A DNA stretch of 64,000 nucleotides from an uncultured Clostridia bacterium (GCA_934630705.1 CAKTWP010000011.1:9116-73115); one strand, 5' to 3'; positions 21,071 to 30,621 are shown, numbered from the stretch's first letter. Made by a program: numbers and translations. The notes: generated by a model from the letters alone, not told the origin.

Positions 21071-22408
21071 TTATTTGCCCACGCAGAACCGGGAAAACAC
21101 ATCGTCCAGCAGCTTTTCATCCACCTGCTGGCCCGTCACCCGGCCCAAATAACCCAGCGCCTCATGCAGCTCCACCGCCGCCACATCCACCGCCTGCCCT
21201 TCCCGGCAGGCCTGAGCGGCCCGGCGCAGCGCGGCGGCGGCATCCCGGGCCAACGCCATATGCCGTGCCTGGGTGAGGGCGCTTTCCCCGGCCCCCGCGC
21301 CAAAAGCTGCCACCCGGCTTTCCAGCTGGGCCATGCCCAGCCCCGTATTGGCGGATACCAGCACAGGCTGATCGAAAGCTGCCGGATGCAGCGCCAGGGG
21401 CAGATCCGCCTTGTTGAGCACGATGATCCGGGGCGCGTCGGCGGTTTCCCGCAGCAATTGCCGGTCTTCCTCCGTCAGCGGCGTGGATGCGTCCAGCACC
21501 GTCAGCACCACATCCGCCCCTGCCACGGCCTGCCGGGCCAGGGCTACGCCGATGCGCTCGATCTCATCCGCGTCCTCCCGCAGCCCTGCCGTATCCGCGA
21601 AATGCACCCGCAGCCCGGCGATCATTACGTCGGCGCGAATCACATCCCGGGTGGTGCCGGGGATATTGGTGACGATGGCGCGCTGCTCCCGGGCCAGGGC
21701 GTTGAGCAGGGAGGATTTGCCCACGTTGGGCCGGCCGCACAGCACCGCTTCCAGGCCGGACTGCGCAATTCGCGCGCCCCGCTCATCGCAGGCGGCTTCC
21801 AGTTCATCCGCCAGCGCCAGCGCCCCGGCGGACAAATCCCCGGCCGCTTCCTCAAAGGAAATCTCCTCGGGATAATCGATGGCCGCCGCCACGCCGGATA
21901 GCAGCGCTAGCAGCTTTTCCTGCGCCTTTTCAATAAACGAGCCCACGCCGCCCCCCAGCTGCCGCACGGCGGCCCGGGCTGCCCGGCCCCCTTCGGCGGA
22001 GATCAGGGCCATCACGGCCTCGGCCTGGCTCAGATCCAGCCGGCCATTGAGAAAGGCGCGCCGGGTAAATTCTCCCGGCTCCGCCGCCCGGGCACCCAGG
22101 GCATACAGGGCGCTCAGCACGCTGCGGGCGGCCCAATCGCCGCCGTGGAGATGCAGCTCCGCCACATCTTCCCGGGTGTAGCTGCGGGGGGCACGCATAA
22201 GCACCGCCATGCATTCATCCAGGGTTTCCCCCTGATAAACCGCATGGCCGTAATACAGCCGATGGGATTCAAAGGCCCGGGCGGGCACGAACAGCGCTTT
22301 GAGCAGCGCTTCCGCGTCCGGCCCGCTGATGCGCACGATGGCGATGCCCCCCGTTCCGGGGGCGGTGGCCAGGGCGGCGATGGTATCATTAGCAGGGGTC
22401 AGGGTCAT
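21071..22408 (-). CDS. mnmE: tRNA modification GTPase MnmE
   Basis: 445 aa from ATG 22408, the usual family length. N-terminal tetrahydrofolate-binding domain begins DTIAALATAPGTGGIAIVR; helical domain; inserted Ras-like G domain with GRPNVGKSSLLN, DTAGLRE and NKAD; C-terminal FSRFCVGK with the invariant cysteine. With MnmG it forms carboxymethylaminomethyl-uridine at the wobble base of some tRNAs. GAGG lies shortly upstream. Confidence 0.97.
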   Translation of the reverse strand: MTLTPANDTIAALATAPGTGGIAIVRISGPDAEALLKALFVPARAFESHRLYYGHAVYQGETLDECMAVLMRAPRSYTREDVAELHLHGGDWAARSVLSALYALGARAAEPGEFTRRAFLNGRLDLSQAEAVMALISAEGGRAARAAVRQLGGGVGSFIEKAQEKLLALLSGVAAAIDYPEEISFEEAAGDLSAGALALADELEAACDERGARIAQSGLEAVLCGRPNVGKSSLLNALAREQRAIVTNIPGTTRDVIRADVMIAGLRVHFADTAGLREDADEIERIGVALARQAVAGADVVLTVLDASTPLTEEDRQLLRETADAPRIIVLNKADLPLALHPAAFDQPVLVSANTGLGMAQLESRVAAFGAGAGESALTQARHMALARDAAAALRRAAQACREGQAVDVAAVELHEALGYLGRVTGQQVDEKLLDDVFSRFCVGK

Positions 22409-22515
22409 GATCGGAACCTCTTTGCGTGATGGATGGCGCGGAACCGGCCGGGCCGATCCGGGCTTCAGGGCCATTGTACTATGCCGGGAGGGGGCTGTCA
22501 ATAGCGGCGGAATGC

Positions 22516-22545
22516 TTGCGCACAGGGGGCGGAACGTGGTATAAT
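22516..22545 (+). promoter_or_regulatory. Promoter of the DUF1836 gene
   Basis: TTGCGC (22516-22521), 18 bases, TATAAT (22540-22545), 27 bases before the start codon. Confidence 0.6.
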
Positions 22546-22572
22546 ACCAGAACACGCAAAGGGGGAAAACGC

Positions 22573-23166
22573 ATGCTGTATGACCGGGAGCTGATCGCCG
22601 CCAAGCTGAACCGCTGGGAAAAGTATCTGGACGGCTTTAACCTGCCCACCTGGGAGGAGTTGCCCGCGTTCGAGCTGTATATGGATCAGGTGGTGCTGCT
22701 GATTCAGCAATACCTGAATTTTCTGCCCAGCGATGAGGGCGGCGAAAACCTGATCACCGCCAGCACGGTGAATAATTATGTGCGGCTCAAGCTGATGCCC
22801 CCGCCCCATAAAAAGCGCTATGGACGGATTCATATTGCGTATTTAATCATGATCTGCACCCTCAAGCAAAGCCTGAGCATTGCCTATATCCAGAAGCTGC
22901 TGCCCTCGGAGCTGCCCGAGGCGGATGTGCGCCAGCGGTATAACGATTACGTGCGCAAGCATAAGGCCACCTGCCTGTATTTTATTGATGCTGTGCGTCA
23001 GGAGAGCGAGATGTCTTTGCGGCCGGACAGCCCCCATACGGATTCCGTGGAAAATTTCGTGTTTGCCGCCGCCACCATTTCCGGATTCAGCAAGCTGCTG
23101 GCGGAAAAAATCGTGAAGCTGCAGCATATGACCGGCCCGGCCGACGCGCCCTTCCCGGCGGAGTAA
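22573..23166 (+). CDS. DUF1836 domain protein
   Basis: 197 aa from ATG 22573. Family blocks: LPTWEELPAFELYMDQVVLL near the start, a winged-helix-like part with TASTVNNYVRLKLMPPP and KRYGRIHIAYLIMICTLKQ, then a helical C-terminus. The MerR-like first half suggests a DNA-binding regulator; no target known. Divergent from mnmE. Confidence 0.85.
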   Translation: MLYDRELIAAKLNRWEKYLDGFNLPTWEELPAFELYMDQVVLLIQQYLNFLPSDEGGENLITASTVNNYVRLKLMPPPHKKRYGRIHIAYLIMICTLKQSLSIAYIQKLLPSELPEADVRQRYNDYVRKHKATCLYFIDAVRQESEMSLRPDSPHTDSVENFVFAAATISGFSKLLAEKIVKLQHMTGPADAPFPAE

Positions 23167-23218
23167 GGGAACGGATACGCAGGGAATCCCCTTTTGGAAA
23201 AGTCATGCCAGACTTTTC

Positions 23219-23294
23219 CTTATAACCAATGCGCCCCGGATCGGAAAGAAGCGAAAAACGTCTCTTTCTTCATCCGGGGCGCATTGGTTATAAG
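23219..23294. repeat. Hairpin repeat, copy C
   Basis: Perfect 23-bp inverted arms (start CTTATAACCAATGCGCCCC) around a 30-base centre that is itself partly self-pairing. The arms share the AATGCGC..CC / GG.GCGCATT design with the repeats at 53723 and 59684, but the centre differs. Confidence 0.7.
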
Positions 23295-23384
23295 CGAATT
23301 CCAACGATAAAAGATTCTTCCATAAGCGATGCGGCCGGCACCGGGGACAGCGCCAGACGGGCGTCCGTACAGCGTTTATCAGCG

Positions 23385-23759
23385 TCAGGAATTGCCGGGC
23401 AGGCGATTGCCATCCTCGTCGGTCAGATAGACAGAAGCCTGGCCTGCAGCCTGCTGATAGGTGACGGTGACGGTAAAGGTATCCGCCTGATAGGCCTTTA
23501 CGGCGTAGTTGTAGGAGCGAACCAGTGCTTCCTCGGCGTACACGTTCCCCTTTTCCCCGGTCACCTGGAGGCGGATGGTTCCCTGATGGACGATGGTATC
23601 CACATGGAGATACGCCCCTTCGGGCACGGCAAGGGTGGCGACGGTCACCTGATCCTGCCGCAGGAAGGGCATTTTCGTGGCCAGCAGCCAGCCGCCCAGC
23701 GCCCATATGCCTGCGGCCACAACCACCGCGATCACCAGAAACAGCGCCTTTTTCCTCAT
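23385..23759 (-). CDS. Small membrane-anchored or secreted protein
   Basis: 124 aa. N-terminal signal anchor (KKALFLVIAVVVAAGIWALG), then a beta-rich domain (TVATLAVPEGAYLHVDTIV, IRLQVTGEKG, FTVTVTYQQAAGQ, VYLTDEDGNRLPG). No known motif. It is the last gene of the ylbF-mltG-U32-DUF4091 run, 24 bases after DUF4091. Function unknown. Confidence 0.7.
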   Translation of the reverse strand: MRKKALFLVIAVVVAAGIWALGGWLLATKMPFLRQDQVTVATLAVPEGAYLHVDTIVHQGTIRLQVTGEKGNVYAEEALVRSYNYAVKAYQADTFTVTVTYQQAAGQASVYLTDEDGNRLPGNS

Positions 23760-23783
23760 GCGAGGTTTTCTCCTTTGTGCAGG

Positions 23784-25421
23784 TTATGGGATGGTTTCCG
23801 CGATGGCGCGATTGATCCGGCTGCGCAGGGCCTGGAAATCAGCGGCGGAGCAGGGGAAAGAAGTGAGGGTCAGCGCGCCGCCCTGATCCAGCAGCGCAAG
23901 GGCTTTTTCCCGGCCCACGCGCTGGGCCAGCAGCGAAAGGGCGCGGAAATCCTGCATGGCCTGATGCAGGGCCATCAGCCGGATGGATTCCTCGGGCCTG
24001 CCATCCCGGCCCGGATAGACCACGAACGGATTCCCCGCCGGGAACGCGCCGCCGGATTCCACATCCAGATGGGGCTCCACCCGGGCCACGGAAAGCACGG
24101 TGTTGTAGAAATTATAGCCCCAATGGAGGAGGCCCTTCAGATCGTATTTCCAGCATTGCAGCCCAACTGCGCGGGTGCGGGCCAGGGGCATTTGCAGGAA
24201 GCGGTTGGTGTATTTCGTCAGCGGGCCGCAGCAGTAATATCCCCACAGGCTTTCCGGCCGCTGATTCAGGAAGGGCTGAATATGCGCCAGCGAAACCACC
24301 GGCTGCTGGATGCCGCTCTGTTGATAAATCTCATAATGGGACATGGCGTCCATGATCGGGAACCCTGCCAGCAGCGCCTCCACGGATTGCTTCGCCGCAG
24401 TATAGCTGGAAAGCTGCTGGGCGTTGGGCTCATCGGACACATGGAAATACGTCCGATCCGTCACGCCCCATTCCCGGAGCTTTTCAATGAGCCTGGGCAG
24501 ATAGGCGTGGAGGAAGCGGGTATATTCCCCGCCCACGGCATCGCTGTCCCAGCCGAAAATGCGCTGATATCGCCCGTCCTTCAGGGCCATCACCTTGGGC
24601 GCATGGGCCGCGCCCCACTGGGTGAACAGATGGGCCATTTCAAACTGCTCCATGCCGCAGCGCAGCCCCATTTCAATCCACCGGTGCAGCCTGTCAAAAT
24701 CGAAGCGGTATTCGCCGTTTTCCACCGTCACGTCCACCAATTGCACCGTGGTGCGCTCGCCGCCTTCGTAGGTGTCCAGCGCGGGGGTGACATGGGGGGT
24801 GAGCAGCATGGTGCAGCCCCGCTTCGCTGCCGTTTTCACAAACTGCTCCACGATCTCCCAGTGCTTTTCAGACCAGGGGGTTACATCATAATAATCCGCC
24901 AGGCAGTCGCTATAGAACCATTCGGTGTGCATCAGCTGCTGCCGGGGCAGCTGCGCGCCGAGCACATGCACCGTTGTTTCCACGCGGGCCCAGGTTTCGC
25001 CCTGAAGGCTTTTCAGCCGCACGGCCACGGGATAATCCCCCGCCGGGCAATCCGCCGGCACCGCGATTTCCACCCACAGCGCTTTCCATTGCTGCCGGGG
25101 CAGCACCAGCGCCTGGCCGTTCATTTCGCCCAAAAGATCGGGATACAGCCCGGGCACATGATCGATATAATGGGCGTCGTATTCCCCTTCCCGCCGTTCC
25201 ACGCGCACCGGCACGCATTCCACCCGGCGCACGGAAATACAGTCCGCCAGCGGGGATTCCACCGCCGGCCAGACGTAGGCCGCTCCGTCATCGGGATTAT
25301 AAACGGCCATCTGAAAAGAAAGAGATTCGCCCTGCAGTCCTTCCAGCAGCGGCGCGGCACCATCCGCGCCCCGGCCGTCGGGGAAGATTTTTTCCAGGCA
25401 GGAAACCAAGCGTACATCCAT
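23784..25421 (-). CDS. DUF4091 (glycoside hydrolase-like) protein
   Basis: 545 aa, no signal peptide. N-terminal beta domain to about 160, then a TIM-barrel part with HTEWFYSDCLADYYDV, FEMAHLFTQWG, YFHVSDEPN (probable acid pair DE near 365) and a C-terminal LQCWKYDLKGLLHWGYNFY. DUF4091 proteins are related to GH123-type N-acetylhexosaminidases; substrate here is unknown. Its place beside a glucosamine-type wall gene (mltG) fits sugar turnover. Confidence 0.8.
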   Translation of the reverse strand: MDVRLVSCLEKIFPDGRGADGAAPLLEGLQGESLSFQMAVYNPDDGAAYVWPAVESPLADCISVRRVECVPVRVERREGEYDAHYIDHVPGLYPDLLGEMNGQALVLPRQQWKALWVEIAVPADCPAGDYPVAVRLKSLQGETWARVETTVHVLGAQLPRQQLMHTEWFYSDCLADYYDVTPWSEKHWEIVEQFVKTAAKRGCTMLLTPHVTPALDTYEGGERTTVQLVDVTVENGEYRFDFDRLHRWIEMGLRCGMEQFEMAHLFTQWGAAHAPKVMALKDGRYQRIFGWDSDAVGGEYTRFLHAYLPRLIEKLREWGVTDRTYFHVSDEPNAQQLSSYTAAKQSVEALLAGFPIMDAMSHYEIYQQSGIQQPVVSLAHIQPFLNQRPESLWGYYCCGPLTKYTNRFLQMPLARTRAVGLQCWKYDLKGLLHWGYNFYNTVLSVARVEPHLDVESGGAFPAGNPFVVYPGRDGRPEESIRLMALHQAMQDFRALSLLAQRVGREKALALLDQGGALTLTSFPCSAADFQALRSRINRAIAETIP

Positions 25422-25466
25422 CGTGCTTTCATCCTTTCGTTGGAGTTATTCCAAATTATTAAATGC

Positions 25467-26693
25467 TTATTTGGTTGCCTGATGATTGCGGTTGGGCCCC
25501 CGCAGAAAATCGCCGGGGGCCGCGGGAAGAGGCAGCGGCAGCAGGATCTCCTGCCCGGCCACGGACACGGTGTCCACCGCTTCGCCGGAGGCCAGGTGGA
25601 TGCCCGTCACCTGGAAGGGCTGCGCGCCTGCGGGAGAGAGCAGCTCCAGCGTATCGCCCACATAGAATCGGTTTTTCAAACAGACGGTGGCCATGCCGTC
25701 CTGCCAGGCCATTACCCGGCCCACATATTCCATCTCCTGGGTGAACCCGGCCGCGCCGGATGCGGGACGGGGCGCGCCGAAATAAAAGCCGGTATTGAAG
25801 GCGCGATGGCTGGCCTTGCGCAGCTCCGCTTCCAGCGCCGGCAGCAGGGCGCGATAGGCGCTTTCGGATGTTTCCAGCGCATCCAGCGCCCGGCGATACG
25901 CGCCCACCACCGTGGCTACGTAATATTCCGTTTTCATCCGCCCTTCGATTTTCAGGCTGCACACCCCGGCTTCCAGCAGCTCGGGCAGATGGGAAAGCAT
26001 GTTCAGGTCGCAGGCGGAGAGCAGATAGGTTCCCCGGGCGTCCTGTTCAATCGGGATGTATTCGCCGGGGCGCTTTTTTTCCACCAGCGCGTATTCCCAG
26101 CGGCAGGGCTGGGCGCAGGCGCCCCGGTTGCCGCCCCGGCCGGTGAGATGATCCGAGAGCATACAGCGCCCGGAATAGGCCATGCACATGGCCCCGTGGA
26201 CGAACGCTTCCAGCTGCAGCGAGGGCGGGGTGCTTGCCCGCAGGGCGGCGATCTGGCGAAGGGACAGCTCCCGGGCCAGCACCACCCGCTCCGCGCCCAT
26301 TTCCGCATAGAAGGATGCGGCGGCGGCGTTCAGGGTGTTGGCCTGGGTGCTGATATGGAGCTTCAGCGCCGGCACTTCTTTTCGCAGGCGCAAAAACGCG
26401 CCCAGATCGCTGACCAGCGCCGCGTCCACGCCCAAATCGCAGGCGCGGCGGGCGGCGGCAATCAGCGCGTCCATTTCCTCATCAAAAGGAAGCACGTTCA
26501 GCGTGAGATAAAATTTCTTCCCCGCGGCATGGAGCAGAGAAAGGGCTTGTGCCAGCTCCTCCCAGGAGAAATTTCCCGCGAATGCACGCAGGCCAAAGGC
26601 GGGCAGCCCGCCATATACCGCGTCCGCCCCAAACCGCACTGCGGCTTTCAGCTGGGCCATGCCCCCTGCGGGGGCCAGCAATTCAGGCTTCAT
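25467..26693 (-). CDS. U32 family protein, probable tRNA uridine hydroxylation (TrhP-like)
   Basis: 408 aa. Begins ELLAPAGGMAQLKAAVRFGAD as in U32 proteins, with the signature FVHGAMCMAYSGRCMLSDHL and RGGNRGACAQPCRWEY: the conserved cysteines are kept. U32 members once called peptidases include TrhP/YegQ, which make 5-hydroxyuridine in tRNA, and RlhA; the length and order fit a TrhP-type enzyme. Follows mltG by 52 bases. Exact target inferred. Confidence 0.85.
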   Translation of the reverse strand: MKPELLAPAGGMAQLKAAVRFGADAVYGGLPAFGLRAFAGNFSWEELAQALSLLHAAGKKFYLTLNVLPFDEEMDALIAAARRACDLGVDAALVSDLGAFLRLRKEVPALKLHISTQANTLNAAAASFYAEMGAERVVLARELSLRQIAALRASTPPSLQLEAFVHGAMCMAYSGRCMLSDHLTGRGGNRGACAQPCRWEYALVEKKRPGEYIPIEQDARGTYLLSACDLNMLSHLPELLEAGVCSLKIEGRMKTEYYVATVVGAYRRALDALETSESAYRALLPALEAELRKASHRAFNTGFYFGAPRPASGAAGFTQEMEYVGRVMAWQDGMATVCLKNRFYVGDTLELLSPAGAQPFQVTGIHLASGEAVDTVSVAGQEILLPLPLPAAPGDFLRGPNRNHQATK

Positions 26694-26745
26694 TCGTACC
26701 TCCCGGGAGTTGAAAAAGGAATCATTCAGGGAACCAATCTGTCTG

Positions 26746-27927
26746 TTACAGCCCCTGCTCCTTGTCGTAGGCCTGCCACAGCGGCGCGTAAATGCTCACG
26801 GCCTGATTGTGTTCTTCCAGGGTGCGGCTGAAATGCAGCTCGCCGGTGCTGGGATCCTTGGAGCAGAAGTAGAGGTATTCCTCGCTTACAAACTGCTCGT
26901 CCGGATACAGGGCGGCATAAATGGCCGCGGCGGAGGGCGAACAGATGGGCCCGATGGGCAGGCCCTTGTTCCGATAGGTGTTATAGGGCGAGGAAACGCT
27001 CAGATCCTCATTGGTCAGCGCCATGCGCTTCACCCCGGAGGCATACTTCACCGTCACATCACTGCCCAGAGTCATGCCCTTTTTCAGCCGGTTGTGGAAC
27101 ACGGCGGAGACCTTGGCAAAATCCGCCGTCTTGGCCTCCTTCTCGATCATGGAGGCCAGGGTGATGATTTCATCCATGCTCATGCCCAGCGCGTCGGCCC
27201 GGTCATGATATTCCGCTTTGAACACCGCCTCGGTCTGGGACAGGAGCTTTTTGATAATGTCCACCGCGTTGGCGCTGGTATAGATTTCGTAAGTGTCCGG
27301 AGCCAGATACCCCTCCAGCACATACAGCCGCTGATATACATCCGGGGTGGCCAGCACATCGGCAATATAATAATACGCCGAGAAGCTCTGCCCGCTGCGG
27401 CACAGCGACAGAAATTCATCGCTGTTTTCCAGCACCTTTTCGGATACCAGATAATCCGCGATGTCCTGAATCGTCCAGCCGGGGATGATGGTGATGGTGC
27501 GGGTGATGGGATTGCCGTCGCCGGTGGTGAGCAGCTCCATAATATCCTGCATGCGCATGGCACGGCTCACCTGATAATCCCCCGCCTGAATCTTCTGGCC
27601 GTAGCCCAGAAAATCCGCGTAATATTTGAACACGGTGCGGTTATGAATCAGCCCCTGCGCTTCCAGATTATTGGCCACTTTGGTCAGGCTGGAGCCGGAA
27701 GCCACGGTGAAGGAGACGGGGGTCTGATCCTGGGCGTCCATGGGCGCGAAGAAATGCCGGTCGATCCAGTTATAGCCCGTCATTACCACCCCGGCCACCA
27801 CCAGCACCACGCACAGCGCAATCAGCAGCGGCCGCAGCAAATGCCACAGCCAGCTGTACCAGAACAGGCCGTACTGCCGCTCCTGCCGCAGCTCTTCCTC
27901 CGTGTAATCCTGATGCTTTTTCTTCAA
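26746..27927 (-). CDS. mltG: Endolytic murein transglycosylase MltG
   Basis: 393 aa. Cytoplasmic N-terminus, one membrane helix (LLIALCVVLVVAGVVMTGY), a LysM-like part, and the YceG domain with the catalytic glutamate in ASMIEKEA and the HNRLKKGMTLGSD block. It cuts nascent peptidoglycan glycan strands at the membrane. 44 bases behind the YlbF-type gene. Complete. Confidence 0.95.
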   Translation of the reverse strand: MKKKHQDYTEEELRQERQYGLFWYSWLWHLLRPLLIALCVVLVVAGVVMTGYNWIDRHFFAPMDAQDQTPVSFTVASGSSLTKVANNLEAQGLIHNRTVFKYYADFLGYGQKIQAGDYQVSRAMRMQDIMELLTTGDGNPITRTITIIPGWTIQDIADYLVSEKVLENSDEFLSLCRSGQSFSAYYYIADVLATPDVYQRLYVLEGYLAPDTYEIYTSANAVDIIKKLLSQTEAVFKAEYHDRADALGMSMDEIITLASMIEKEAKTADFAKVSAVFHNRLKKGMTLGSDVTVKYASGVKRMALTNEDLSVSSPYNTYRNKGLPIGPICSPSAAAIYAALYPDEQFVSEEYLYFCSKDPSTGELHFSRTLEEHNQAVSIYAPLWQAYDKEQGL

Positions 27928-27971
27928 GGGCGCCTCCCTTTTCCCGCCGGAGCGGGAAGCATTGATGCAGG

Positions 27972-28316
27972 TTACAGGGGCATGGGAATATCCAGCCCTG
28001 CGGCCTGGGTTAAAACGGAAAACAGATCCGCCAGCAGCTTTTGCAGATGCATTTCCGCCAGCAGATAGGAGGATGTGCGGTTATCCGCAAAGAGCAGCAT
28101 GCTGAGCTGCTGGAAACGTTGGGTATCCTCATCCTGAGCGGCCTGCCCGGTAAGCATACGCAGCTGCACCTTGGATTGCAGCCGCTTATATTCATCCACC
28201 AGCGCCTTGATGCCGCTGTCGGCCTCCACTTCGGCTTTGAACTGCTGATACTCCTTGTATTCCGGGCTTTCCTGAATGGCCGCTCCCAGCTGCCGGGCCG
28301 CTTCCATGGCATCCAT
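27972..28316 (-). CDS. YlbF/YmcA family protein
   Basis: 114 aa from ATG 28316 (GGGGAGG 8 nt upstream). All-helical: EAARQLGAAIQESPEYKEYQ, KALVDEYKRLQSKVQLRML, LLFADNRTSSYLLAEMHLQK. Matches the YlbF/YmcA/YheA family, whose B. subtilis members act with YaaT in RNase Y control; which member this is cannot be told. Transcribed from the divergent promoter at 28376-28405. Confidence 0.8.
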   Translation of the reverse strand: MDAMEAARQLGAAIQESPEYKEYQQFKAEVEADSGIKALVDEYKRLQSKVQLRMLTGQAAQDEDTQRFQQLSMLLFADNRTSSYLLAEMHLQKLLADLFSVLTQAAGLDIPMPL

Positions 28317-28375
28317 TATGATATCCTCCCCTGAGACAAACGATACAGAATGGCAATTTCTTGCCATCCGCGTTT

Positions 28376-28428
28376 ATTATACCAGCAATTTCTTAGCCTT
28401 GACAAGCCCTTTCCGCGCCGATTATAAT
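28376..28428. promoter_or_regulatory. Divergent promoters sharing one -35 element
   Basis: Plus: TTGACA (28399-28404), 18 bases, TATAAT (28423-28428), towards the serine hydrolase. Minus: TTGTCA (28405-28400), 18 bases, TATAAT (28381-28376), towards ylbF-mltG. The two -35 boxes overlap by five bases, so polymerase can hold only one at a time. Confidence 0.75.
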
Positions 28429-28455
28429 GAAAAAAACGATAGGGAGGAACCCCTC

Positions 28456-29916
28456 ATGCTTCAGGAAACGGCCTTCGCCCAGGCGGGCGTGGACAAGAAG
28501 TGCGTTCAGCGGTTTATGGGGATCATGGCGCGCAAGGGCGTGAATCTGCACAGCGTGCTCATGGCCCGGCACGGTCAGGTATTCTTTGAAAAATACTGGG
28601 CGCCCTTTGGGCCGGAGCAGCCCCATCGGATGTATTCCATCACCAAGTCGTTCATGGCCGTGGCTATCGGCTGCCTGCTGGATGAGGGCAAGCTGCGCCT
28701 GACCGACAAAATCTGCGATTACTTCCCGGATAAGCTGCCGCCCGTGGTTTCGCCGCTGATGCGGGAGCAGACCATCGAGGATATGCTCACCATGCGCACC
28801 TGCCTGGTGGACGGAGGCTGGTTTCGTCCGGAGGTGAAAGACCGGCTGAAATTCTATTTCAGCCTCACGCCTAAAAAGCCCGCGGGCACCATCTTTTCCT
28901 ATGACTCCACGGGCTCGTATGTGCTGGGCTGCCTGGTGGAGCGGCTGAGCGGGAAAAACATGCTGGATTATCTGCGGGAAAAGGTGCTGGACGCGCTGGG
29001 TGGGTTTGAATCTGCGCAGCTTTTGCGCACCATGGACGGCACCCCATGGGCGGATTCGGCGCTTTTATGCACGCCCCGGGCGCTGCTTATGTTTGCCCAG
29101 TTCGTGATGCAGGAGGGCAGCTGGGAAGGAAAGCAGCTGGTGAGCCGGGATTACATGCGCGCCGCCGTGCAGCCCCAGACCGATAACTGCGTGGACGGCG
29201 GCTACCGCTATGATACTTACGGCTATGGCTATCAGATCTGGCGGGCGTTCCAAAACGGGTTTTCCTTCAACGGCATGGGCGGACAATTTGCCGTATGCGT
29301 GCCGGAAAAGGATTTTGTATTCGTCTGCACCGCGGATGATCAGCTGACCTCCATGGTGGATTCTACCGCCATTTTTGACGCGCTGTTTGCGGAAATCGTG
29401 GCGCATTTGGACGGGGCGGAGCCGGACGAGGCCGTTGATCTGGACGCGCCCCTTTCCCTGTCCGTGGCCCGGGGCAAGAAAGAATCCGCCTTTGCGGCGG
29501 CGGTGAACGGCGTGCGGTACGCACTGGACGAGAACCCCATGGGCATCCGCTGGCTGGAAGTGGGCTGGGATGAAGCGGGGCTGGGCTGCCTGCGCTATGA
29601 AAATGCGCAGGGAGAAAAGCAGCTGCCCTTTGGCATGGGAGAAAACTGGTTCGGGCCCTTCCCCCAGGCAGGCTATTCCAATGATCGGGGCAATGAGCAT
29701 CTGCTGAACGATTTCCGCTATCGCTGCGCCGCGTCCGCCGGCTGGGTGGAGGAGCGGAAGCTGCAGCTTCGCGTGCAGGTAATCGACCGGTATTTCGGCC
29801 TGCTGGTCATCACGCTGGGCTTCCGGCCCGATGGGATGCTGGGCGTTTGCATGGCCAAATGCGCTGAGGACTTCTTCCAGGAATACAGCGGCTGGGCCGT
29901 GGGACGGCGGGCGTGA
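28456..29916 (+). CDS. Serine hydrolase (beta-lactamase / PBP4*-like)
   Basis: 486 aa from ATG 28456 (GGGAGG 8 nt upstream). No signal peptide, so probably cytoplasmic. Catalytic SxxK is in YSITKSFMAVAIG near residue 60 and the second motif near SYDSTGSYVLG; a C-terminal lipocalin-like domain (from about 330) is typical of class C-like esterases. Could hydrolyse D-amino-acid esters or peptides; substrate unknown. Confidence 0.8.
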   Translation: MLQETAFAQAGVDKKCVQRFMGIMARKGVNLHSVLMARHGQVFFEKYWAPFGPEQPHRMYSITKSFMAVAIGCLLDEGKLRLTDKICDYFPDKLPPVVSPLMREQTIEDMLTMRTCLVDGGWFRPEVKDRLKFYFSLTPKKPAGTIFSYDSTGSYVLGCLVERLSGKNMLDYLREKVLDALGGFESAQLLRTMDGTPWADSALLCTPRALLMFAQFVMQEGSWEGKQLVSRDYMRAAVQPQTDNCVDGGYRYDTYGYGYQIWRAFQNGFSFNGMGGQFAVCVPEKDFVFVCTADDQLTSMVDSTAIFDALFAEIVAHLDGAEPDEAVDLDAPLSLSVARGKKESAFAAAVNGVRYALDENPMGIRWLEVGWDEAGLGCLRYENAQGEKQLPFGMGENWFGPFPQAGYSNDRGNEHLLNDFRYRCAASAGWVEERKLQLRVQVIDRYFGLLVITLGFRPDGMLGVCMAKCAEDFFQEYSGWAVGRRA

Positions 29917-29935
29917 GGAGAGACCATAATGGCGA

Positions 29936-29972
29936 GAGGGGTTTTCTTCCAGGAGAAAGAAAGCCCCTCTTG
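29936..29972. repeat. AGAGGGG..CCCCTCT hairpin
   Basis: Arms AGAGGGG-TTTTCTT / AAGAAA-GCCCCTCT; same style as the hairpin at 59813-59848. Probably a two-way terminator or a recurring intergenic hairpin. The gap 29917-30055 holds no gene. Confidence 0.5.
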
Positions 29973-30055
29973 CGCTCTTTCAAAGAAAGCCGTTTGGATA
30001 AGAACTGGCTTTTATTTTATCGACAATGCGTTTCGGATAGGGAAAGAAACGAATA

Positions 30056-30487
30056 TTAATCTTCCAAATCAATGCTTCCGTCCATCAGAGCTTGAAGGGT
30101 AACGCTGCCCAGATACCCCTGAATGCGCCGGTTCAGTGCCTCCCAAAGGGGCAATGTTTTGCATTCGCCGCACCGGGCGCAGGCGTTGGGCGTGCGATCC
30201 AGGCAGGCTACCGGCGCCAGCGAGCCTTCCGTGACGGCCAGAATTTCCAGCGCCGTGTAGGCCGACGGCGCCTTTTCCAGCCGATAGCCCCCCCGATGTC
30301 CCCGCACGGCCCGCAGCATGCCGGCCTGGGTGAGCTGCAGAGCGATCTGCTCCAGATACTTTTTGGAAATTTCCTGGCGCAGGGAAATGTCTTTCAGGGT
30401 CACAAAGCCCGCCCCCTGATTGGCGGCAATATCCAGCATCAGTCGCAGGGCATAGCGCCCCTTGGTGGAAATCTTCATGGCGTTCAT
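30056..30487 (-). CDS. Rrf2 family transcriptional regulator
   Basis: 143 aa. Winged helix with MKISTKGRYALRLMLDIA and ISKKYLEQIALQL, then GHRGGYRL, and three cysteines in CLDRTPNACARCGEC that match the iron-sulfur ligands of IscR-type members. It would repress targets in response to cluster or redox state. ATG 30478 is an alternative start. No isc/suf genes lie nearby. Confidence 0.9.
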   Translation of the reverse strand: MNAMKISTKGRYALRLMLDIAANQGAGFVTLKDISLRQEISKKYLEQIALQLTQAGMLRAVRGHRGGYRLEKAPSAYTALEILAVTEGSLAPVACLDRTPNACARCGECKTLPLWEALNRRIQGYLGSVTLQALMDGSIDLED

Positions 30488-30500
30488 CTCCTATACTCCT

Positions 30501-30529
30501 ATAATACCATATACTTACCGGATTTTCAA
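30501..30529 (-). promoter_or_regulatory. Promoter of the Rrf2 gene
   Basis: Minus strand TTGAAA (30529-30524), 17 bases, TATTAT (30506-30501). Rrf2 proteins often bind over their own -10, so autorepression is possible. Confidence 0.6.
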
Positions 30530-30546
30530 CCGCTCCGGGAAAGCCG

Positions 30547-30575
30547 TTGAAGGATGCGCAAAAGCATGCTATAAT
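30547..30575 (+). promoter_or_regulatory. Promoter of the sugar isomerase-like gene
   Basis: TTGAAG (30547-30552), 17 bases, TATAAT (30570-30575). Back to back with the Rrf2 promoter, so the regulator may also act here. Confidence 0.65.
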
Positions 30576-30621
30576 AAAAGGGCTTGGATAGTCTTTTTTG
30601 CAGGTAAAGGAGGAATTTTGC

